A stretch of 64,000 nt of DNA from Arthrobacter pascens (GCF_030815585.1 NZ_JAUSWY010000001.1:2914001-2978000); one strand, 5' to 3'; positions 16,120 through 25,713 are shown, numbered from the stretch's first letter. Notes: generated from the sequence alone by a model not told the origin. Numbers and translations: made by a program.

Positions 16120-16248
16120 CGGCTTTCCTCACTCTAGAAACTCTTCGGCATGACGCTGCCCACCCCATTACAACGGGGAAAACGCATTAGCACAACAGAA
16201 AAATTCTCAATCGACGATGTAGGCGCGGCTAAAGCATAGGATGGACAG
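16120..16248. promoter_or_regulatory. Divergent promoter region of tdh-kbl and the LysR-type gene
   Basis: This 129-bp gap between two outward start codons is markedly AT-rich around 16170-16210 (AAAACGCATTAGCACAACAG and GAAAAATTCTCAATC). LysR regulators normally bind such shared spacers to control the divergent operon and themselves. I did not find an unambiguous T-N11-A dyad. Confidence 0.45.
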
Positions 16249-17160
16249 ATGGAAATTCATCAGCTGGAGATCCTCCGCGAACTTGGGGCCCTGGGCAGTG
16301 TCAAAGCCGTGGCGGAGACACTGATGGTCACGCCTTCGGCCGTGTCGCAGCAGCTGTCCCTGCTGCAGCGGACCGTCGACGTCCCACTGACCAGGAAGGA
16401 CGGGCGGAGCCTGGTGCTGACCGAAGCCGGCCAGGTGCTCGCAGACGCCGGCGCCGCCGTCGTCAGCGCCATGGCGGACGCCAGGACGGCGATCGGCGCG
16501 TATCACGGCTCCCCGGTGGCCGCCGTGACACTCAGCGGATTCCACAGCGCCGGGCAGGCTCTTTTTGCTCCGCTCGCCAGAATGCTCGACGCGCCCGGCC
16601 AGCCGCGGATCCTGCTCTCCGACGAGGACGTGGCACAGCACGACTTCCCCGCCCTGACGGCCCGGTACGATCTGGTACTGGCGCACCGCATGGACCACAG
16701 CCCACGCTGGCCGGAGGAAAGGGTGGCAGTGATCCCGCTGGCCCACGAGCCGCTGGATGTCGCGCTTCCGGCCGGACACCGGCTGGCGGGCCAGGCCGCG
16801 GTCACAGCGGACGACGTCGTCGGCGAACCTTGGGTGACCAGCCACACCGGCTACTCCCCCGCGGACGTGCTGTCCGCCGTCGCCGCGGTTTCCAGCAAGG
16901 AACTGAACATTGTCCACCGGATCAACGACTACTCCACCGTGGCCGCGCTGGTGGCAGCCGGCGGCGTGGTGGGACTGCTGCCGCGGCTTACGGCGCGGCC
17001 GGTGCTCAGCCCGGACATCGTGCTGCGGCCGCTGGAGGGCATCAGCACCCGGCGGCGGATCGACATCCTGGCCCGCCCCGAGAACCTGAAGCGACGTTCG
17101 GTGATGATCGTCTGCGAGGCGCTGCAGGCCATTATGACCGGGCTGGTGGACCAGGCCTAG
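16249..17160 (+). CDS. LysR-family transcriptional regulator
   Basis: 303 aa. The N-terminal helix-turn-helix reads LGSVKAVAETLMVTPSAVSQ, followed by LTRKDGRSLVLTEAGQVLA, both diagnostic of LysR proteins. The effector domain (from about residue 90) contains VTLSGFHSAGQALF and VAALVAAGGVVGLLP. Its divergent position beside tdh-kbl suggests control of threonine catabolism, with threonine or a breakdown product as effector; this is inference from position. Confidence 0.9.
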   Translation: MEIHQLEILRELGALGSVKAVAETLMVTPSAVSQQLSLLQRTVDVPLTRKDGRSLVLTEAGQVLADAGAAVVSAMADARTAIGAYHGSPVAAVTLSGFHSAGQALFAPLARMLDAPGQPRILLSDEDVAQHDFPALTARYDLVLAHRMDHSPRWPEERVAVIPLAHEPLDVALPAGHRLAGQAAVTADDVVGEPWVTSHTGYSPADVLSAVAAVSSKELNIVHRINDYSTVAALVAAGGVVGLLPRLTARPVLSPDIVLRPLEGISTRRRIDILARPENLKRRSVMIVCEALQAIMTGLVDQA

Positions 17161-17161
17161 T

Positions 17162-17215
17162 CCCAACTGGGTAGCAGTAAATGTCGTTATGAGGGCTCAA
17201 AACGACGCCTGCTGC
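17162..17215. repeat. Palindromic intergenic repeat, family A, copy 1 (decayed)
   Basis: It starts with CCCAACTGGGTAGCAG and contains a 24-bp core at 17183-17206 running from GTCGTTATGAG to CTCAAAACGAC. The core is shared, with one substitution, with copy 2 at 17943-18008. The right outer arm is eroded. It lies between the convergent LysR and secreted-protein genes and may act as a terminator. Confidence 0.75.
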
Positions 17216-17217
17216 AC

Positions 17218-17829
17218 CTACTTTGCGGGAATTGGCTTACCGTGGCCGTGCTCCTTGCCCAGTCCCTTGCCCAGGCCTTTCCCGAGACCCAGTCCCGGGC
17301 CGGATCCCGCGCCTTCCACCAGCTTGCGGGCCGTGACGTCGCTGCCGTTCTTGACTCCTGAAACGCCCACTGCGTCACCCGTGGCGATTTCCGCGATGGT
17401 GACGTCTGATGGCTTCAGTCGCTTACCGTCGTCGCCCTTTGCCGGGGTGCCGTCCGCCGCGGGGGCCGGGAACTTGACGATCCTGGTTTCGGCGTTCACG
17501 GCGTAGCTCTGGGTAAACCCGTCCTCGCTTTTGACGGTGACGGAGGATTCACTCACGGCGTCAACGGTTCCGCGCTGGCTCAGCACCGTCTCGAAGGTCC
17601 CGTCGCTCTTCTTCACTACGCTCTCGCTGTGCAGATGCTGGGCTTTGGCGGCCTTGTCCTTGGCAGGCTTTTGCTGCCCATTGCCCTTTCCGGGGGCGGA
17701 GTCCGACGGCGATGGTGATGGCGTGTCTGTGGCTGCCCACGTGATGGCGGTGCCGGTGCCGGTCAGCGCCAGTGCCACCACCCCGGCCAGCAGTGCCTTG
17801 CGAATTCTCAGCGGCTCTCGGACTGTCAT
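17218..17829 (-). CDS. Secreted protein of unknown function (DUF5666-like)
   Basis: 203 aa from ATG 17827-17829, with AGAGGG upstream. Residues 1-35 look like a signal peptide: basic start MTVREPLRIRK, then a hydrophobic run through LAGVVALALTGTG, ending around TWAA. A charged Ser/Pro/Lys linker follows. The core contains GTVDAVSESSVTVKSEDGF and DVTIAEIATGDAVGV, repeating the short beta pattern of DUF5666-like extracellular domains. The C-terminus is a Gly/Leu/Lys-rich tail with three GLGKGLGKGLGK-type repeats. The gene is flanked by two copies of the same palindromic repeat. Function unknown. Confidence 0.7.
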   Translation of the reverse strand: MTVREPLRIRKALLAGVVALALTGTGTAITWAATDTPSPSPSDSAPGKGNGQQKPAKDKAAKAQHLHSESVVKKSDGTFETVLSQRGTVDAVSESSVTVKSEDGFTQSYAVNAETRIVKFPAPAADGTPAKGDDGKRLKPSDVTIAEIATGDAVGVSGVKNGSDVTARKLVEGAGSGPGLGLGKGLGKGLGKEHGHGKPIPAK

Positions 17830-17942
17830 GGCGATCCCTCTCGCAGCACCTGCAGGACCTCGGCGCCCTGGGATTTCAGTGTACGGCCGGGAGCCGACGC
17901 TGAACACGAGTACTTTTCGGGGCCGGAAATGAATACTTAAAG

Positions 17943-18008
17943 CCCAACTGGGTCGCAATTAAGGTCGTTATGAGAGCTCAAAACGACGTTAACTGCGACC
18001 CAGTTGGG
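17943..18008. repeat. Palindromic intergenic repeat, family A, copy 2 (intact)
   Basis: The outer arms 17943-17960 and 17991-18008 pair over 18 bp with one mismatch; an inner GTCGTT/AACGAC stem lies inside the core 17964-17987. The element lies 14 bp from the gatB stop, so it probably also serves as the gatCAB transcription terminator. Confidence 0.85.
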
Positions 18009-18022
18009 TTAAAACCGAGTAC

Positions 18023-19534
18023 TCAGCCCTCGACGCCGAGTTTTGCCAGGATCAGTTCTTTGACGCGTCCGGCGTCGGCCTGCCCGCGGGTGGCCTTCAT
18101 CACGGCACCCACGATCGCCCCGACGGCCTGGATCTTGCCGCCGCGGATTTTGTCCGCAACGCCCGGCTGTGCAGCCAGCGCAGCATCAATGGCCTCCAGC
18201 AGGGGACCGTCGTCGGAAACCACGGCCAGGCCGCGCTTTTCCACGATCTCCGCGGGGGTGCCTTCACCGGCGAGCACGCCGTCCAGCACTTCGGTGGCCA
18301 TCTTGTTGTTGATCTTTCCCTCTGCCACCATCTTGCTGAGCTCGACGATGGTGGCCGGCTGGACGCCGAGTTGGCCCGGGTCCACGTCCGCGTTCTTGGC
18401 GCGGCCCACGATCTCGCCCATCCACCATTTGCGGGCGACGGAGGCGGAAGCACCGGCGGCGATGGTTTCCTCGATCTCGTCCATGACGCCGGCGTTGACC
18501 ACGTCGCGGAATTCGAGGTCGGAGTAGCCCCAGTCCGCCTGCAGCCGCTTGCGGCGGGCAGCGGGCGGCTCGGGCAGGGTGGCGCGGAGTTCCTCAACCC
18601 ATTCGCGCGACGCAACCACGGGAACGAGGTCAGGCTCGGGGAAGTAACGGTAGTCGTCGGCGTCGGACTTGGGACGTCCCGAGGTGGTGGTGCGGGTGTC
18701 CTCGTGCCAGTGGCGGGTCTCCTGGACCACAGGCTGGCCGGAGTCCAGGACGGCGGCGTGCCGCTGGATTTCGTAGCGGACAGCGTGTTCGACGGCGCGA
18801 AGGGAGTTCACGTTTTTGGTTTCGGAGCGGATGCCGAAGCGTTCGCGGCCGTGCGGGCGGAGCGAGACGTTGGCGTCGCAGCGGACGTTGCCGCGCTCCA
18901 TCTTCGCGTCGGACACGCCAAGGTTCTTGACGATCTCCCGGACAGCGGCCACGTAGGCCTTGGCCAGTTCCGGAGCCCGGGAACCGGCGCCCTCGATGGG
19001 CTTGGTGACGATTTCCACCAGCGGAACCCCCGCACGGTTGTAGTCAACCAGCGAGAAGTCGGCACCCTGGATGCGGCCCGTGGCCCCGCCCATGTGGGTC
19101 AGCTTGCCGGCGTCCTCTTCCATGTGGGCGCGTTCGATCTCCACGCGGAAGACCGTGCCGTCCGAAAGTTCGATGTCCAGGTAGCCGTCGTAGGCAATGG
19201 GTTCGTCATACTGGGACGTTTGGAAATTCTTGGGGGTGTCCGGGTAGAAGTAGTTCTTCCGGGCAAAGCGGCAGGCTTCGGCGATCTTGCAGTTCAGCGC
19301 CAGGCCGATTTTGATGGACGATTCCACGGCGGTCTTATTCAGCACGGGCAGGACACCGGGCATGCCAAGGTCCACCTCGTTGACGTTCGTGTTGGGCTCA
19401 TCGCCGAAGACGTTGGGCGCGGACGAGAACATTTTGGTCTTGGTGTTGAGCTCCACGTGGACCTCGAACCCCAGGACGGGGTCGTACTTCTCCATGGCCT
19501 CTTCGAAGCTCAGGATTGTTTCAGTCGTCATCAT
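18023..19534 (-). CDS. gatB: Aspartyl/glutamyl-tRNA amidotransferase subunit B
   Basis: 503 aa. GatB is the kinase/tRNA-binding subunit of GatCAB, which converts misacylated Glu-tRNA(Gln) or Asp-tRNA(Asn) to the amide forms. The N-terminal signature [20 protein letters not shown] and [13 protein letters not shown] are present, followed by [19 protein letters not shown]. The C-terminal YqeY-like tail (about residues 400-503) has [20 protein letters not shown]. The start codon at 19532-19534 shares one base with the gatA stop (TGATG), so translation is coupled. A second ATG lies immediately after the first. Confidence 0.97.
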   Translation of the reverse strand: MMTTETILSFEEAMEKYDPVLGFEVHVELNTKTKMFSSAPNVFGDEPNTNVNEVDLGMPGVLPVLNKTAVESSIKIGLALNCKIAEACRFARKNYFYPDTPKNFQTSQYDEPIAYDGYLDIELSDGTVFRVEIERAHMEEDAGKLTHMGGATGRIQGADFSLVDYNRAGVPLVEIVTKPIEGAGSRAPELAKAYVAAVREIVKNLGVSDAKMERGNVRCDANVSLRPHGRERFGIRSETKNVNSLRAVEHAVRYEIQRHAAVLDSGQPVVQETRHWHEDTRTTTSGRPKSDADDYRYFPEPDLVPVVASREWVEELRATLPEPPAARRKRLQADWGYSDLEFRDVVNAGVMDEIEETIAAGASASVARKWWMGEIVGRAKNADVDPGQLGVQPATIVELSKMVAEGKINNKMATEVLDGVLAGEGTPAEIVEKRGLAVVSDDGPLLEAIDAALAAQPGVADKIRGGKIQAVGAIVGAVMKATRGQADAGRVKELILAKLGVEG

Positions 19535-21144
19535 CAGTGTGAACCTCCGTGGCTCGGAACGGCGCCGGCAGGCGAAGGACCAGTCAGTGCGGTCAGGTCA
19601 GGGGCTCTGTCCAGCAACGGGCCGCCCCACGTGGCCTCGAGCAGGGACTCCAGGACGGCACCCACCCGGTACAGGCGTGCGTCCTCGCGGGCCGGAGCCA
19701 GCAGTTGGATGCCAACCGGCAGCCCGTCCTCATCCGCCAGGCCGCCCGGGAGGGACAGCCCGGGGACACCTGCCAGGTTGGCCGGGATGGTGGCGACGTC
19801 GTTGAGGTACATCGCCAGCGGATCGTCCAGCTTCTCCCCCAGTTTGAAGGCCGTGGTGGGCGCCGTCGGCGAGATCAGGACGTCGGCCACAGTGAAAGCG
19901 GCGTCGAAGTCGCGCTGCACGAGGGTGCGCACCTTCTGGGCCGAGCCGTAGTAGGCGTCATAGTAGCCGGCGCTCAAGGCGTACGTGCCCAGGATGATGC
20001 GGCGTTTGACCTCGTCGCCGAAGCCAGCCGCGCGGGTGGCTCCCATGACGCGTTCGATGGTCATCGGTCCGTCCTCGGGCAGGACGCGCAGGCCGTACCG
20101 GACCCCGTCGAACTTGGCCAGGTTGGAGGAGGCCTCAGACGGCATGATCAGGTAATAGGCGCCCAGGGCGTACTGGAAGTTAGGGCAGGAAACCTCAACG
20201 ATCTGGGCACCGGCCTGCCTCAGGAGATCCAGGGACTCCTTGAAGCGGCTCTCGACGCCGGCCTGGTAGCCCTCGCCGTGAAGCTCCTTGATGATGCCGA
20301 TCCGCATGCCCTCAACGTGGCCCACGCCGGCGGCGGCCACGAGGTCTGCCAGGGGGTCGGGCAGGGAGGTGGAGTCGAAGGGATCGTGCCCGCCGATGAC
20401 CTGGTGCAGCAACGCGGAGTCCAGCACAGTACGCGTTACCGGCCCGATCTGGTCCAGGGAGGAGGCCATGGCAATGGCGCCGTACCGGGACACGCTGCCG
20501 TACGTGGGTTTGACGCCAACGGTGCCGGTGACGGCGCCAGGCTGGCGGATGGAGCCGCCTGTGTCGGTGCCCAGGGCCAGCGGGGCCTCAAAGGCGGCCA
20601 CTGCGGCTGCGGAACCGCCGCCGGACCCGCCCGGGATCCGGTCAAGGTCCCAAGGGTTCCGGGTGGGTCCGTACGCGGAGTGCTCGGTGGAGGAGCCCAT
20701 GGCGAATTCATCCAGGTTGGTCTTGCCCAGGATGGGCATTTTGGCGGCGCGGAGCCGCTTGACCACCGTGGCGTCGTAGGGGCTGTGCCAGCCCTCAAGG
20801 ATCTTGGATCCGGCCGTGGTGGGCTGGCCAATGGTGACGATCAGGTCCTTGACGGCGATGGGTACGCCGGCGAGCGCGTGGAGTTCTTCGGCGGCGGCGC
20901 CGCCGGCGGCGGCCCGGATGGAGTCAACTTCGGCAGCTACGGAGAGGGCTTCCTCGGTGTTGACGTGCAGGAAGGCGTGAACGCCCCGTTCGCCGCCGTC
21001 CACGGAAGCAATTCTGTCCAGGTGCGCCTGGGTGACTTCGACGGCGGAGACCTCGCGGGAGGCAAGCATTCCGGCCAGTTGCGCGGCGGAGGAGCGGATC
21101 AGGCTGTTGTTGCCGTTGGAGTCGCTGGAGTTCAGTTCAGTCAT
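19534..21144 (-). CDS. gatA: Aspartyl/glutamyl-tRNA amidotransferase subunit A
   Basis: 536 aa amidase-signature glutaminase subunit that releases ammonia for GatB. The catalytic triad is visible: Lys in [10 protein letters not shown], the cis-Ser in [12 protein letters not shown], and the nucleophile Ser two residues further in the same GGSIRQP block. [14 protein letters not shown] is the Gly/Ser-rich signature. Length slightly exceeds the usual 480-510 because of a polar N-terminal extension ([11 protein letters not shown]). It starts 2 bp after the gatC stop, giving the gene order gatC-gatA-gatB. Confidence 0.97.
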   Translation of the reverse strand: MTELNSSDSNGNNSLIRSSAAQLAGMLASREVSAVEVTQAHLDRIASVDGGERGVHAFLHVNTEEALSVAAEVDSIRAAAGGAAAEELHALAGVPIAVKDLIVTIGQPTTAGSKILEGWHSPYDATVVKRLRAAKMPILGKTNLDEFAMGSSTEHSAYGPTRNPWDLDRIPGGSGGGSAAAVAAFEAPLALGTDTGGSIRQPGAVTGTVGVKPTYGSVSRYGAIAMASSLDQIGPVTRTVLDSALLHQVIGGHDPFDSTSLPDPLADLVAAAGVGHVEGMRIGIIKELHGEGYQAGVESRFKESLDLLRQAGAQIVEVSCPNFQYALGAYYLIMPSEASSNLAKFDGVRYGLRVLPEDGPMTIERVMGATRAAGFGDEVKRRIILGTYALSAGYYDAYYGSAQKVRTLVQRDFDAAFTVADVLISPTAPTTAFKLGEKLDDPLAMYLNDVATIPANLAGVPGLSLPGGLADEDGLPVGIQLLAPAREDARLYRVGAVLESLLEATWGGPLLDRAPDLTALTGPSPAGAVPSHGGSH

Positions 21145-21146
21145 GG

Positions 21147-21443
21147 TTATGCCTCATCCAGGATTGCCGGGACCTTGAAACGGTTCTCATCGGAATCCGG
21201 AGCTCCCGACAGTGCCTGGTCCGCGGTGAAGGTGTGGCCCACAACGTCGTCGCGGAACACATTGCTCAGCGGGATCGGGTGGGAGGTTGCCGGGACGTCG
21301 TCCCCGGCGGCTTCACTCACGGATTTGACCGAATCAACGATGACGGCGAGTTCGCCGGCCATCCTGTCCAGCTCTTCAGCACTCATCTCGATGTGAGCGA
21401 GCCGCGCGAGATGCGCGACGTCGTCACGGTTGATCGCAGCCAT
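21147..21443 (-). CDS. gatC: Aspartyl/glutamyl-tRNA amidotransferase subunit C
   Basis: 98 aa, matching the standard GatC size. ATG 21441-21443 is preceded by GGGGAGA at good spacing; an in-frame start 15 bp further up is not needed. The sequence [20 protein letters not shown] and [17 protein letters not shown] are typical. GatC wraps around GatA and stabilises the complex. First gene of gatCAB. Confidence 0.96.
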   Translation of the reverse strand: MAAINRDDVAHLARLAHIEMSAEELDRMAGELAVIVDSVKSVSEAAGDDVPATSHPIPLSNVFRDDVVGHTFTADQALSGAPDSDENRFKVPAILDEA

Positions 21444-21499
21444 GGATCTCCCCTGCAAGTTCGAATTGTTTTCCGGACCAGTCTAGTGGGGAAACGTCG

Positions 21500-21539
21500 G
21501 TGCCCGTCTGACGACCCCCAGCGGGCGTCAGACGGGCAC
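21500..21539. terminator. 14-bp perfect hairpin after the citrate transporter gene
   Basis: GTGCCCGTCTGACG at 21500-21513 pairs perfectly with 21526-21539 across a 12-nt loop. It lies 50 bp past the transporter stop and 57 bp before gatC, all on the minus strand. A short T run (GTTTCC) follows on that strand. It probably separates the two transcription units. Confidence 0.65.
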
Positions 21540-21588
21540 GTCGGTGCCGTGGTCCCGGCCACGAGGGCCAGCCACAGGCAACATCAGA

Positions 21589-23058
21589 CTAGCCGATACC
21601 GATAGCTCCGGTCAGCATCCCCACGCCAAGCATGACCAGGGAAATTACCGCGGTGCGCCAGAGGACCTTCTTGTGGTGGTCGCCGAGGTCCACCTTGGCG
21701 AGAGAAACCAGCAGCAGGATGGCCGGAACCAGCGGGCTCTGCAGGTGGAACGGCTGGCCGGTGATCGAGGCGCGGGCCATGTCCGCGGCGCTGACGCCGT
21801 AGTGTGCGGCAGTTTCGCTCAGGACGGGCAGCACACCGAAGTAGAAGGCATCGTTGCTCATGAAGAACGTCATGGGGATGCTGAGCACACCGGTGATGAC
21901 AGCCATGAACGGGCCCATGCTGGACGGGATGATCTGGACCAGCCAGGCGGACATGGCCTCCACCATTCCGGTTCCGGTAAGCACACCGGTCAGGACTGCA
22001 GCGGCCATGACCATGCTGACCACGGCCACAATGGACGGTGCGTGGGCGAGCAGCTGTGCGCCCTGGTCCTTGACCTTGGGGAAGTTCACGAGAAGGGCGA
22101 TGGCGGAGCCCACCATAAAGACATACGGCAGGGGTACGACGTCGGCAACGAGCACCGTCATCACGGCGACCGTCAGCCCAAGGTTGAACCAGAGCAGCTT
22201 GGGCCGGAGGGTGGAGCGGTTGGGATCCAGTGCGGTGTCCGCCATGGCGGAGTCGCGCTCGTCAACAAGCATTTCCGTACGATCGAGCACAGCGATTGAT
22301 GGACCGGCAACGGAACCGCCGACGGCGGGGCTTCCGGTTCCGGGGGCAGGTGACCCGTTGCGGCCGGTACCGGCCGTGGCGGCGGCGGTGCCGCCGTCGA
22401 ACGCCTCCGGAGAATCCGGCGCTCCCCAGATCTCGGGAGCGATGGCGCGGAGGCGGTTGCGTTCCTGCAGGCCCAGCAGCCAGGCGAAGACGAACACCAC
22501 AACCAGGCCGGCAATGAGGGAGGGGATCATGGGAACAAAAACGTCGTTGACGTCGATCTTCAGCGCAGTGGCGGCACGGGCGGTGGGACCGCCCCACGGC
22601 AGGATGTTCATGGTGCCGTTGGCCAGCCCGGCCACGCAGGTGAGAACCACGGGGCTCATTTTAAGGCGGAGGTATACGGGCAGCATGGCCGCGGTGGTGA
22701 GGATGAAGGTGGTGGAGCCGTCTCCGTCCAGTGACACGGCCGCAGCAAGGATGGCAGTGCCCAGCACCACTTTCGCAGGGTCATTGCCCAGCTTGCGGAG
22801 AATGAACTTCACCAGCGGATCAAACAGCCCGACGTCGATCATCAGGCCGAAATAGATGATGGCGAACATCAGCAGGGCTGCGGTGGAGGTCATGGACTTC
22901 ATCGAGTCCATGACCATGTCCCCGATACCCAGTCCAGCCCCGGCAAAAAGGCCAAAAACAGTTGGGACAATGATCAGCGCCAGCACTGGCGTCAACTTCT
23001 TCGTCATGATCAGGACCATGAATACCGCGATCATGGCGAATCCAAGTAATACCAGCAC
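21589..23058 (-). CDS. CitMHS-family citrate:metal symporter
   Basis: 489 aa with about 12 hydrophobic segments, of the CitMHS family that takes up citrate complexed with Mg2+ or Ca2+ together with protons. Typical features are the N-terminal LGFAMIAVFMVLIMTKKLTP, the SLDGDGSTTFILTTAAMLP block, ILPWGGPTARAATAL and MTFFMSNDAFYFGVLPVL. A long hydrophilic Gly/Ser/Pro-rich loop (about residues 215-275) splits the halves. GTG 23056-23058 is chosen for its AAGGAG site 6 bp ahead. It is divergent from a CitA/CitB-type two-component system that very likely induces it. Confidence 0.93.
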   Translation of the reverse strand: MLVLLGFAMIAVFMVLIMTKKLTPVLALIIVPTVFGLFAGAGLGIGDMVMDSMKSMTSTAALLMFAIIYFGLMIDVGLFDPLVKFILRKLGNDPAKVVLGTAILAAAVSLDGDGSTTFILTTAAMLPVYLRLKMSPVVLTCVAGLANGTMNILPWGGPTARAATALKIDVNDVFVPMIPSLIAGLVVVFVFAWLLGLQERNRLRAIAPEIWGAPDSPEAFDGGTAAATAGTGRNGSPAPGTGSPAVGGSVAGPSIAVLDRTEMLVDERDSAMADTALDPNRSTLRPKLLWFNLGLTVAVMTVLVADVVPLPYVFMVGSAIALLVNFPKVKDQGAQLLAHAPSIVAVVSMVMAAAVLTGVLTGTGMVEAMSAWLVQIIPSSMGPFMAVITGVLSIPMTFFMSNDAFYFGVLPVLSETAAHYGVSAADMARASITGQPFHLQSPLVPAILLLVSLAKVDLGDHHKKVLWRTAVISLVMLGVGMLTGAIGIG

Positions 23059-23173
23059 GGCCGGCTCCTTCTTGTGAACAGCGGCACACCGGTGTGACGC
23101 GTGCTACAGACGTTATAGTGGCGGCCGTCACGGCTGTGCCTTTGGCTCAATTGATTGGCATACTGCTTATTGG

Positions 23174-23195
23174 GAGCATTTTGCGCATTGTGCTC
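23174..23195. promoter_or_regulatory. 22-bp palindrome in the citrate transporter/sensor kinase spacer
   Basis: The sequence is GAGCA-nnn-TGCGCA-nnn-TGCTC, a symmetric site with outer and central arms pairing perfectly. It lies between the divergent transporter (start 23058) and sensor kinase (start 23230), and is a good candidate operator for the CitB-type response regulator. Confidence 0.6.
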
Positions 23196-23229
23196 ACGCT
23201 GGCCAATGCGCCCTGAATCGAGGAGGATC

Positions 23230-24966
23230 ATGCAGCGTTCCGGGCCACGGCCGCCGTTGCGGTTCTCCACCCAGACCCTGCTCCTGCAGCTGGGGGTTGT
23301 CCTGCTGGTGGTTCTGCTCAGCGCGGCCGTCCACGCCTGGCTGACGTATGACAGGCTCGGCACCGAAGCCGAAAACCAGGCCCTGACACTGGCCCGGACC
23401 GTCGCCTCGGACCCGTCCGTCCGGACCGATGTGCTGGCCATCAGCGAACAGCCCGGCACTCCCCCGGCCGCGGAACTCCGGTCAGGGCCGCTGATGGCCG
23501 AGGCAGAAAGCGCACGGATCCGGACTGGGGCCCTTTTTGTGGTGATCACCGACGAAACCGGCCTGCGGCTGGCGCACCCCGATCCAGAGCGCCTGGGCGA
23601 GAAAGTCAGCACCGATCCCTCCGACGCCCTGTCCGGCAAGGAAATCACCACCCGGAACACCGGAACCCTGGGCCCCTCCGCAGGTGCCAAGGTGCCCGTC
23701 TACGCACCGGGCACCAGCACTGTGGTGGGAGAAGTGAGCGTCGGCTACTCCATGGAGACCGTTGGCCAGAGCGTGGCCCGGGACATCGGACCGGTGGCCC
23801 TCACCGCTGCGGGGGCGCTGCTCGCCGGCGTGCTGGCATCCTTCCTGCTGCGTCGCCGGCTGCAGCGGCTCACGCTCGGCCTGGAACCGGAGGAAATCAG
23901 CACCCTGGTCCATGACCAGGTGGCCGTCCTCCAGGGCGTGGACGACGGCGTCGTCGGCGTTTCCGCGGATGGCCGGATCAGCGTGTTCAACGCTGCCGCA
24001 CAGCGCCTCCTGGGGCTGCCGGACCTCGCCGGGACCCTGTGGGCTGACGCGCCGGTGCCGGACCGGCTGAGGTCGCTGACGCGGCCGGACGCGGAGGAGG
24101 CGGACGCGCTGGAACTGGTGTCTGCCGGGCGCGTGCTTGTGGCCAGCGCACGGAAGGCCCTGCACCGCAACGAGGACCTGGGCTGGGTAGTGATGCTCCG
24201 TGACCGCACCGAACTGCAGCAGCTGACCCGGCAACTGGACGCCGTAGGCACCATGTCCACGGCCCTGCGGGCCCAGCGCCACGAGTTCGCCAACCAGCTG
24301 CACACCATCGCCGGCTTCATGGGAATGGGGCAGCACCAGCAGGCACGGGAGTATCTGGCACGGCTGGCCGCCACGGGCCCGCTGAAATTCCCGGTGGACC
24401 AGGCGGAGCTGCTCCAGGACCCCTACCTGCAGGCCTTTGTGGGTGCGAAGGGGGTGGAAGCCGACGAACGCGGTGTCACCCTGCGGATCGGACCGGAGAC
24501 CCTGGTACGCGGCCAGGTCACCGAGCCGCAGGACGTGACCACAGTGCTGGGCAACCTGATCGACAACGCGGTGAACGCCGCCGTCGCCGGCTCCGCCGCG
24601 GACCGGTGGGTGGAGCTGGAGGTGCTTCATGAACCGGACGACGGCGGCGGGACCCTGCACATTGTCGTCGCCGACTCCGGCGACGGGCTGGGGCCCGGAA
24701 CGGATCCGGAAGCCGTATTTGCGGAAGGATTCACCACGGCCGCAGGTCCGGTGAACCCAGGTCCCCTCCGGGCCAGTGGCGGCCAGGGACTGGGGCTGGC
24801 ACTGGCCCGGCAGCTGGCACGCCGCCGCGGCGGCGACGTCAGGGTATTGGAGCCGGGCTCCGAGGGCGGGCCGGGGGCTGTGTTCATGGCCTCGCTTCCG
24901 CGAACAACGGCCGGGAGTCCGGGAAATGGCGTCAAGGACCTGGCTGGAAAGGACAACAATGCCTGA
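23230..24966 (+). CDS. CitA/DcuS-type sensor histidine kinase
   Basis: 578 aa. ATG 23230 follows AGGAGG closely. Domains: transmembrane helix 1 (residues about 18-38), a periplasmic PAS-like sensor (about 40-180) with TGALFVVITDETGLRLAHP, helix 2 (about 188-208), a cytoplasmic PAS domain (VLQGVDDGVVGVSADGRI), a DcuS/CitA-type phosphoacceptor LRAQRHEFANQLHTIAGFMG, and the ATPase domain with N-box GNLIDNAVNAAV and G-box GGQGLGLALARQLA. The class senses citrate or C4-dicarboxylates. Its stop overlaps the response regulator start by 8 bp. The divergent citrate symporter names the probable ligand. Confidence 0.94.
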   Translation: MQRSGPRPPLRFSTQTLLLQLGVVLLVVLLSAAVHAWLTYDRLGTEAENQALTLARTVASDPSVRTDVLAISEQPGTPPAAELRSGPLMAEAESARIRTGALFVVITDETGLRLAHPDPERLGEKVSTDPSDALSGKEITTRNTGTLGPSAGAKVPVYAPGTSTVVGEVSVGYSMETVGQSVARDIGPVALTAAGALLAGVLASFLLRRRLQRLTLGLEPEEISTLVHDQVAVLQGVDDGVVGVSADGRISVFNAAAQRLLGLPDLAGTLWADAPVPDRLRSLTRPDAEEADALELVSAGRVLVASARKALHRNEDLGWVVMLRDRTELQQLTRQLDAVGTMSTALRAQRHEFANQLHTIAGFMGMGQHQQAREYLARLAATGPLKFPVDQAELLQDPYLQAFVGAKGVEADERGVTLRIGPETLVRGQVTEPQDVTTVLGNLIDNAVNAAVAGSAADRWVELEVLHEPDDGGGTLHIVVADSGDGLGPGTDPEAVFAEGFTTAAGPVNPGPLRASGGQGLGLALARQLARRRGGDVRVLEPGSEGGPGAVFMASLPRTTAGSPGNGVKDLAGKDNNA

Positions 24967-25621
24967 GGATTACCGGGTGCTGATCGTGGACGACGACTTC
25001 CACGTGGCCAAGCTCCACGCCGCCTACGTGGATTCGGTGGCGGGGTTCCTGTCCCTGGCGCCGGTGGGTTCGGCGTCGCTGGCGCTTCAGGCCATCCACA
25101 GCCTGCGCCCTGACCTGGTGCTGCTTGACGTGTATCTGCCGGACGCGTCGGGGCTGGACCTGCTGCAGCAGCTGGACGTTGACACGATGATCCTCAGCGC
25201 GGCGTCTGACGCAGCGTCGCTCCGGACGGCGTTCCGCAGGGGTGCCCTGGGATACCTCCTGAAGCCGTTCACGGCCGATTCCCTCTCGCAGCAGCTGCGG
25301 TCCTACGCCCGGTACCGCCGCATCCTTGGCCAGGCGGGGGTGCTGGACCAGGAATCGGTGGAGCGCGCCAAGCGGGCGCTGATTCCCGGCGACGTCACGC
25401 CCTCGGCCAAGCCCCGCTCCGCCACCGAGGCCGCGGTGCTGGAATCGCTGGTCCCCGGCGAGCAGTACTCGGCGGCGGAAGTCGCCATGCGTGTGGGCGT
25501 TTCCCGGGCCACGGCGCAACGGTACCTGTCCTCGCTGGCCGATGACGGCGCCGTCGACATCCAACTGCGCTACGGAACAACCGGCCGCCCCGAACACCGC
25601 TACGGCCTGCCGGGCCAATAG
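24959..25621 (+). CDS. CitB/DctR-type response regulator
   Basis: 220 aa. The receiver domain (residues 5-120) has the acidic pocket VLIVDDDFHVAKLHA, the phosphoacceptor in LVLLDVYLPDASGLDLL and the conserved Lys in GYLLKPF. The C-terminal domain (about 155-220) is a helix-turn-helix, YSAAEVAMRVGVSRATAQRY, as in CitB/DcuR regulators. ATG 24959 overlaps the kinase gene by 8 bp, so pairing with it is secure. It probably activates the divergent citrate symporter. Confidence 0.94.
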   Translation: MPEDYRVLIVDDDFHVAKLHAAYVDSVAGFLSLAPVGSASLALQAIHSLRPDLVLLDVYLPDASGLDLLQQLDVDTMILSAASDAASLRTAFRRGALGYLLKPFTADSLSQQLRSYARYRRILGQAGVLDQESVERAKRALIPGDVTPSAKPRSATEAAVLESLVPGEQYSAAEVAMRVGVSRATAQRYLSSLADDGAVDIQLRYGTTGRPEHRYGLPGQ

Positions 25622-25632
25622 CTCCTCCCCCT

Positions 25633-25701
25633 CCGGCGCGAACTGGCAGGTAATGCCCGCAAAATAGGGATTTGAGGTCATTAGCTGCCAGTTCGCGCCG
25701 G
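25633..25701. repeat. Long palindromic element, family B, between convergent genes
   Basis: The arms 25633-25649 and 25685-25701 (CCGGCGCGAACTGGCAG and complement) pair perfectly over 17 bp; after one mismatch an inner TAATG/CATTA stem continues. It separates the convergent response regulator and RidA-like genes and may work as a two-way terminator. The layout resembles family A, but the sequence differs. Confidence 0.8.
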
Positions 25702-25713
25702 GATGGGAGGGAA

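Noticed and set aside
19549..21396. 615-codon plus-strand open frame opposite gatA/gatC
   Set aside because: It lies opposite strongly conserved gatA and gatC, has Gly/Val/Asp-biased composition and no recognisable motif.
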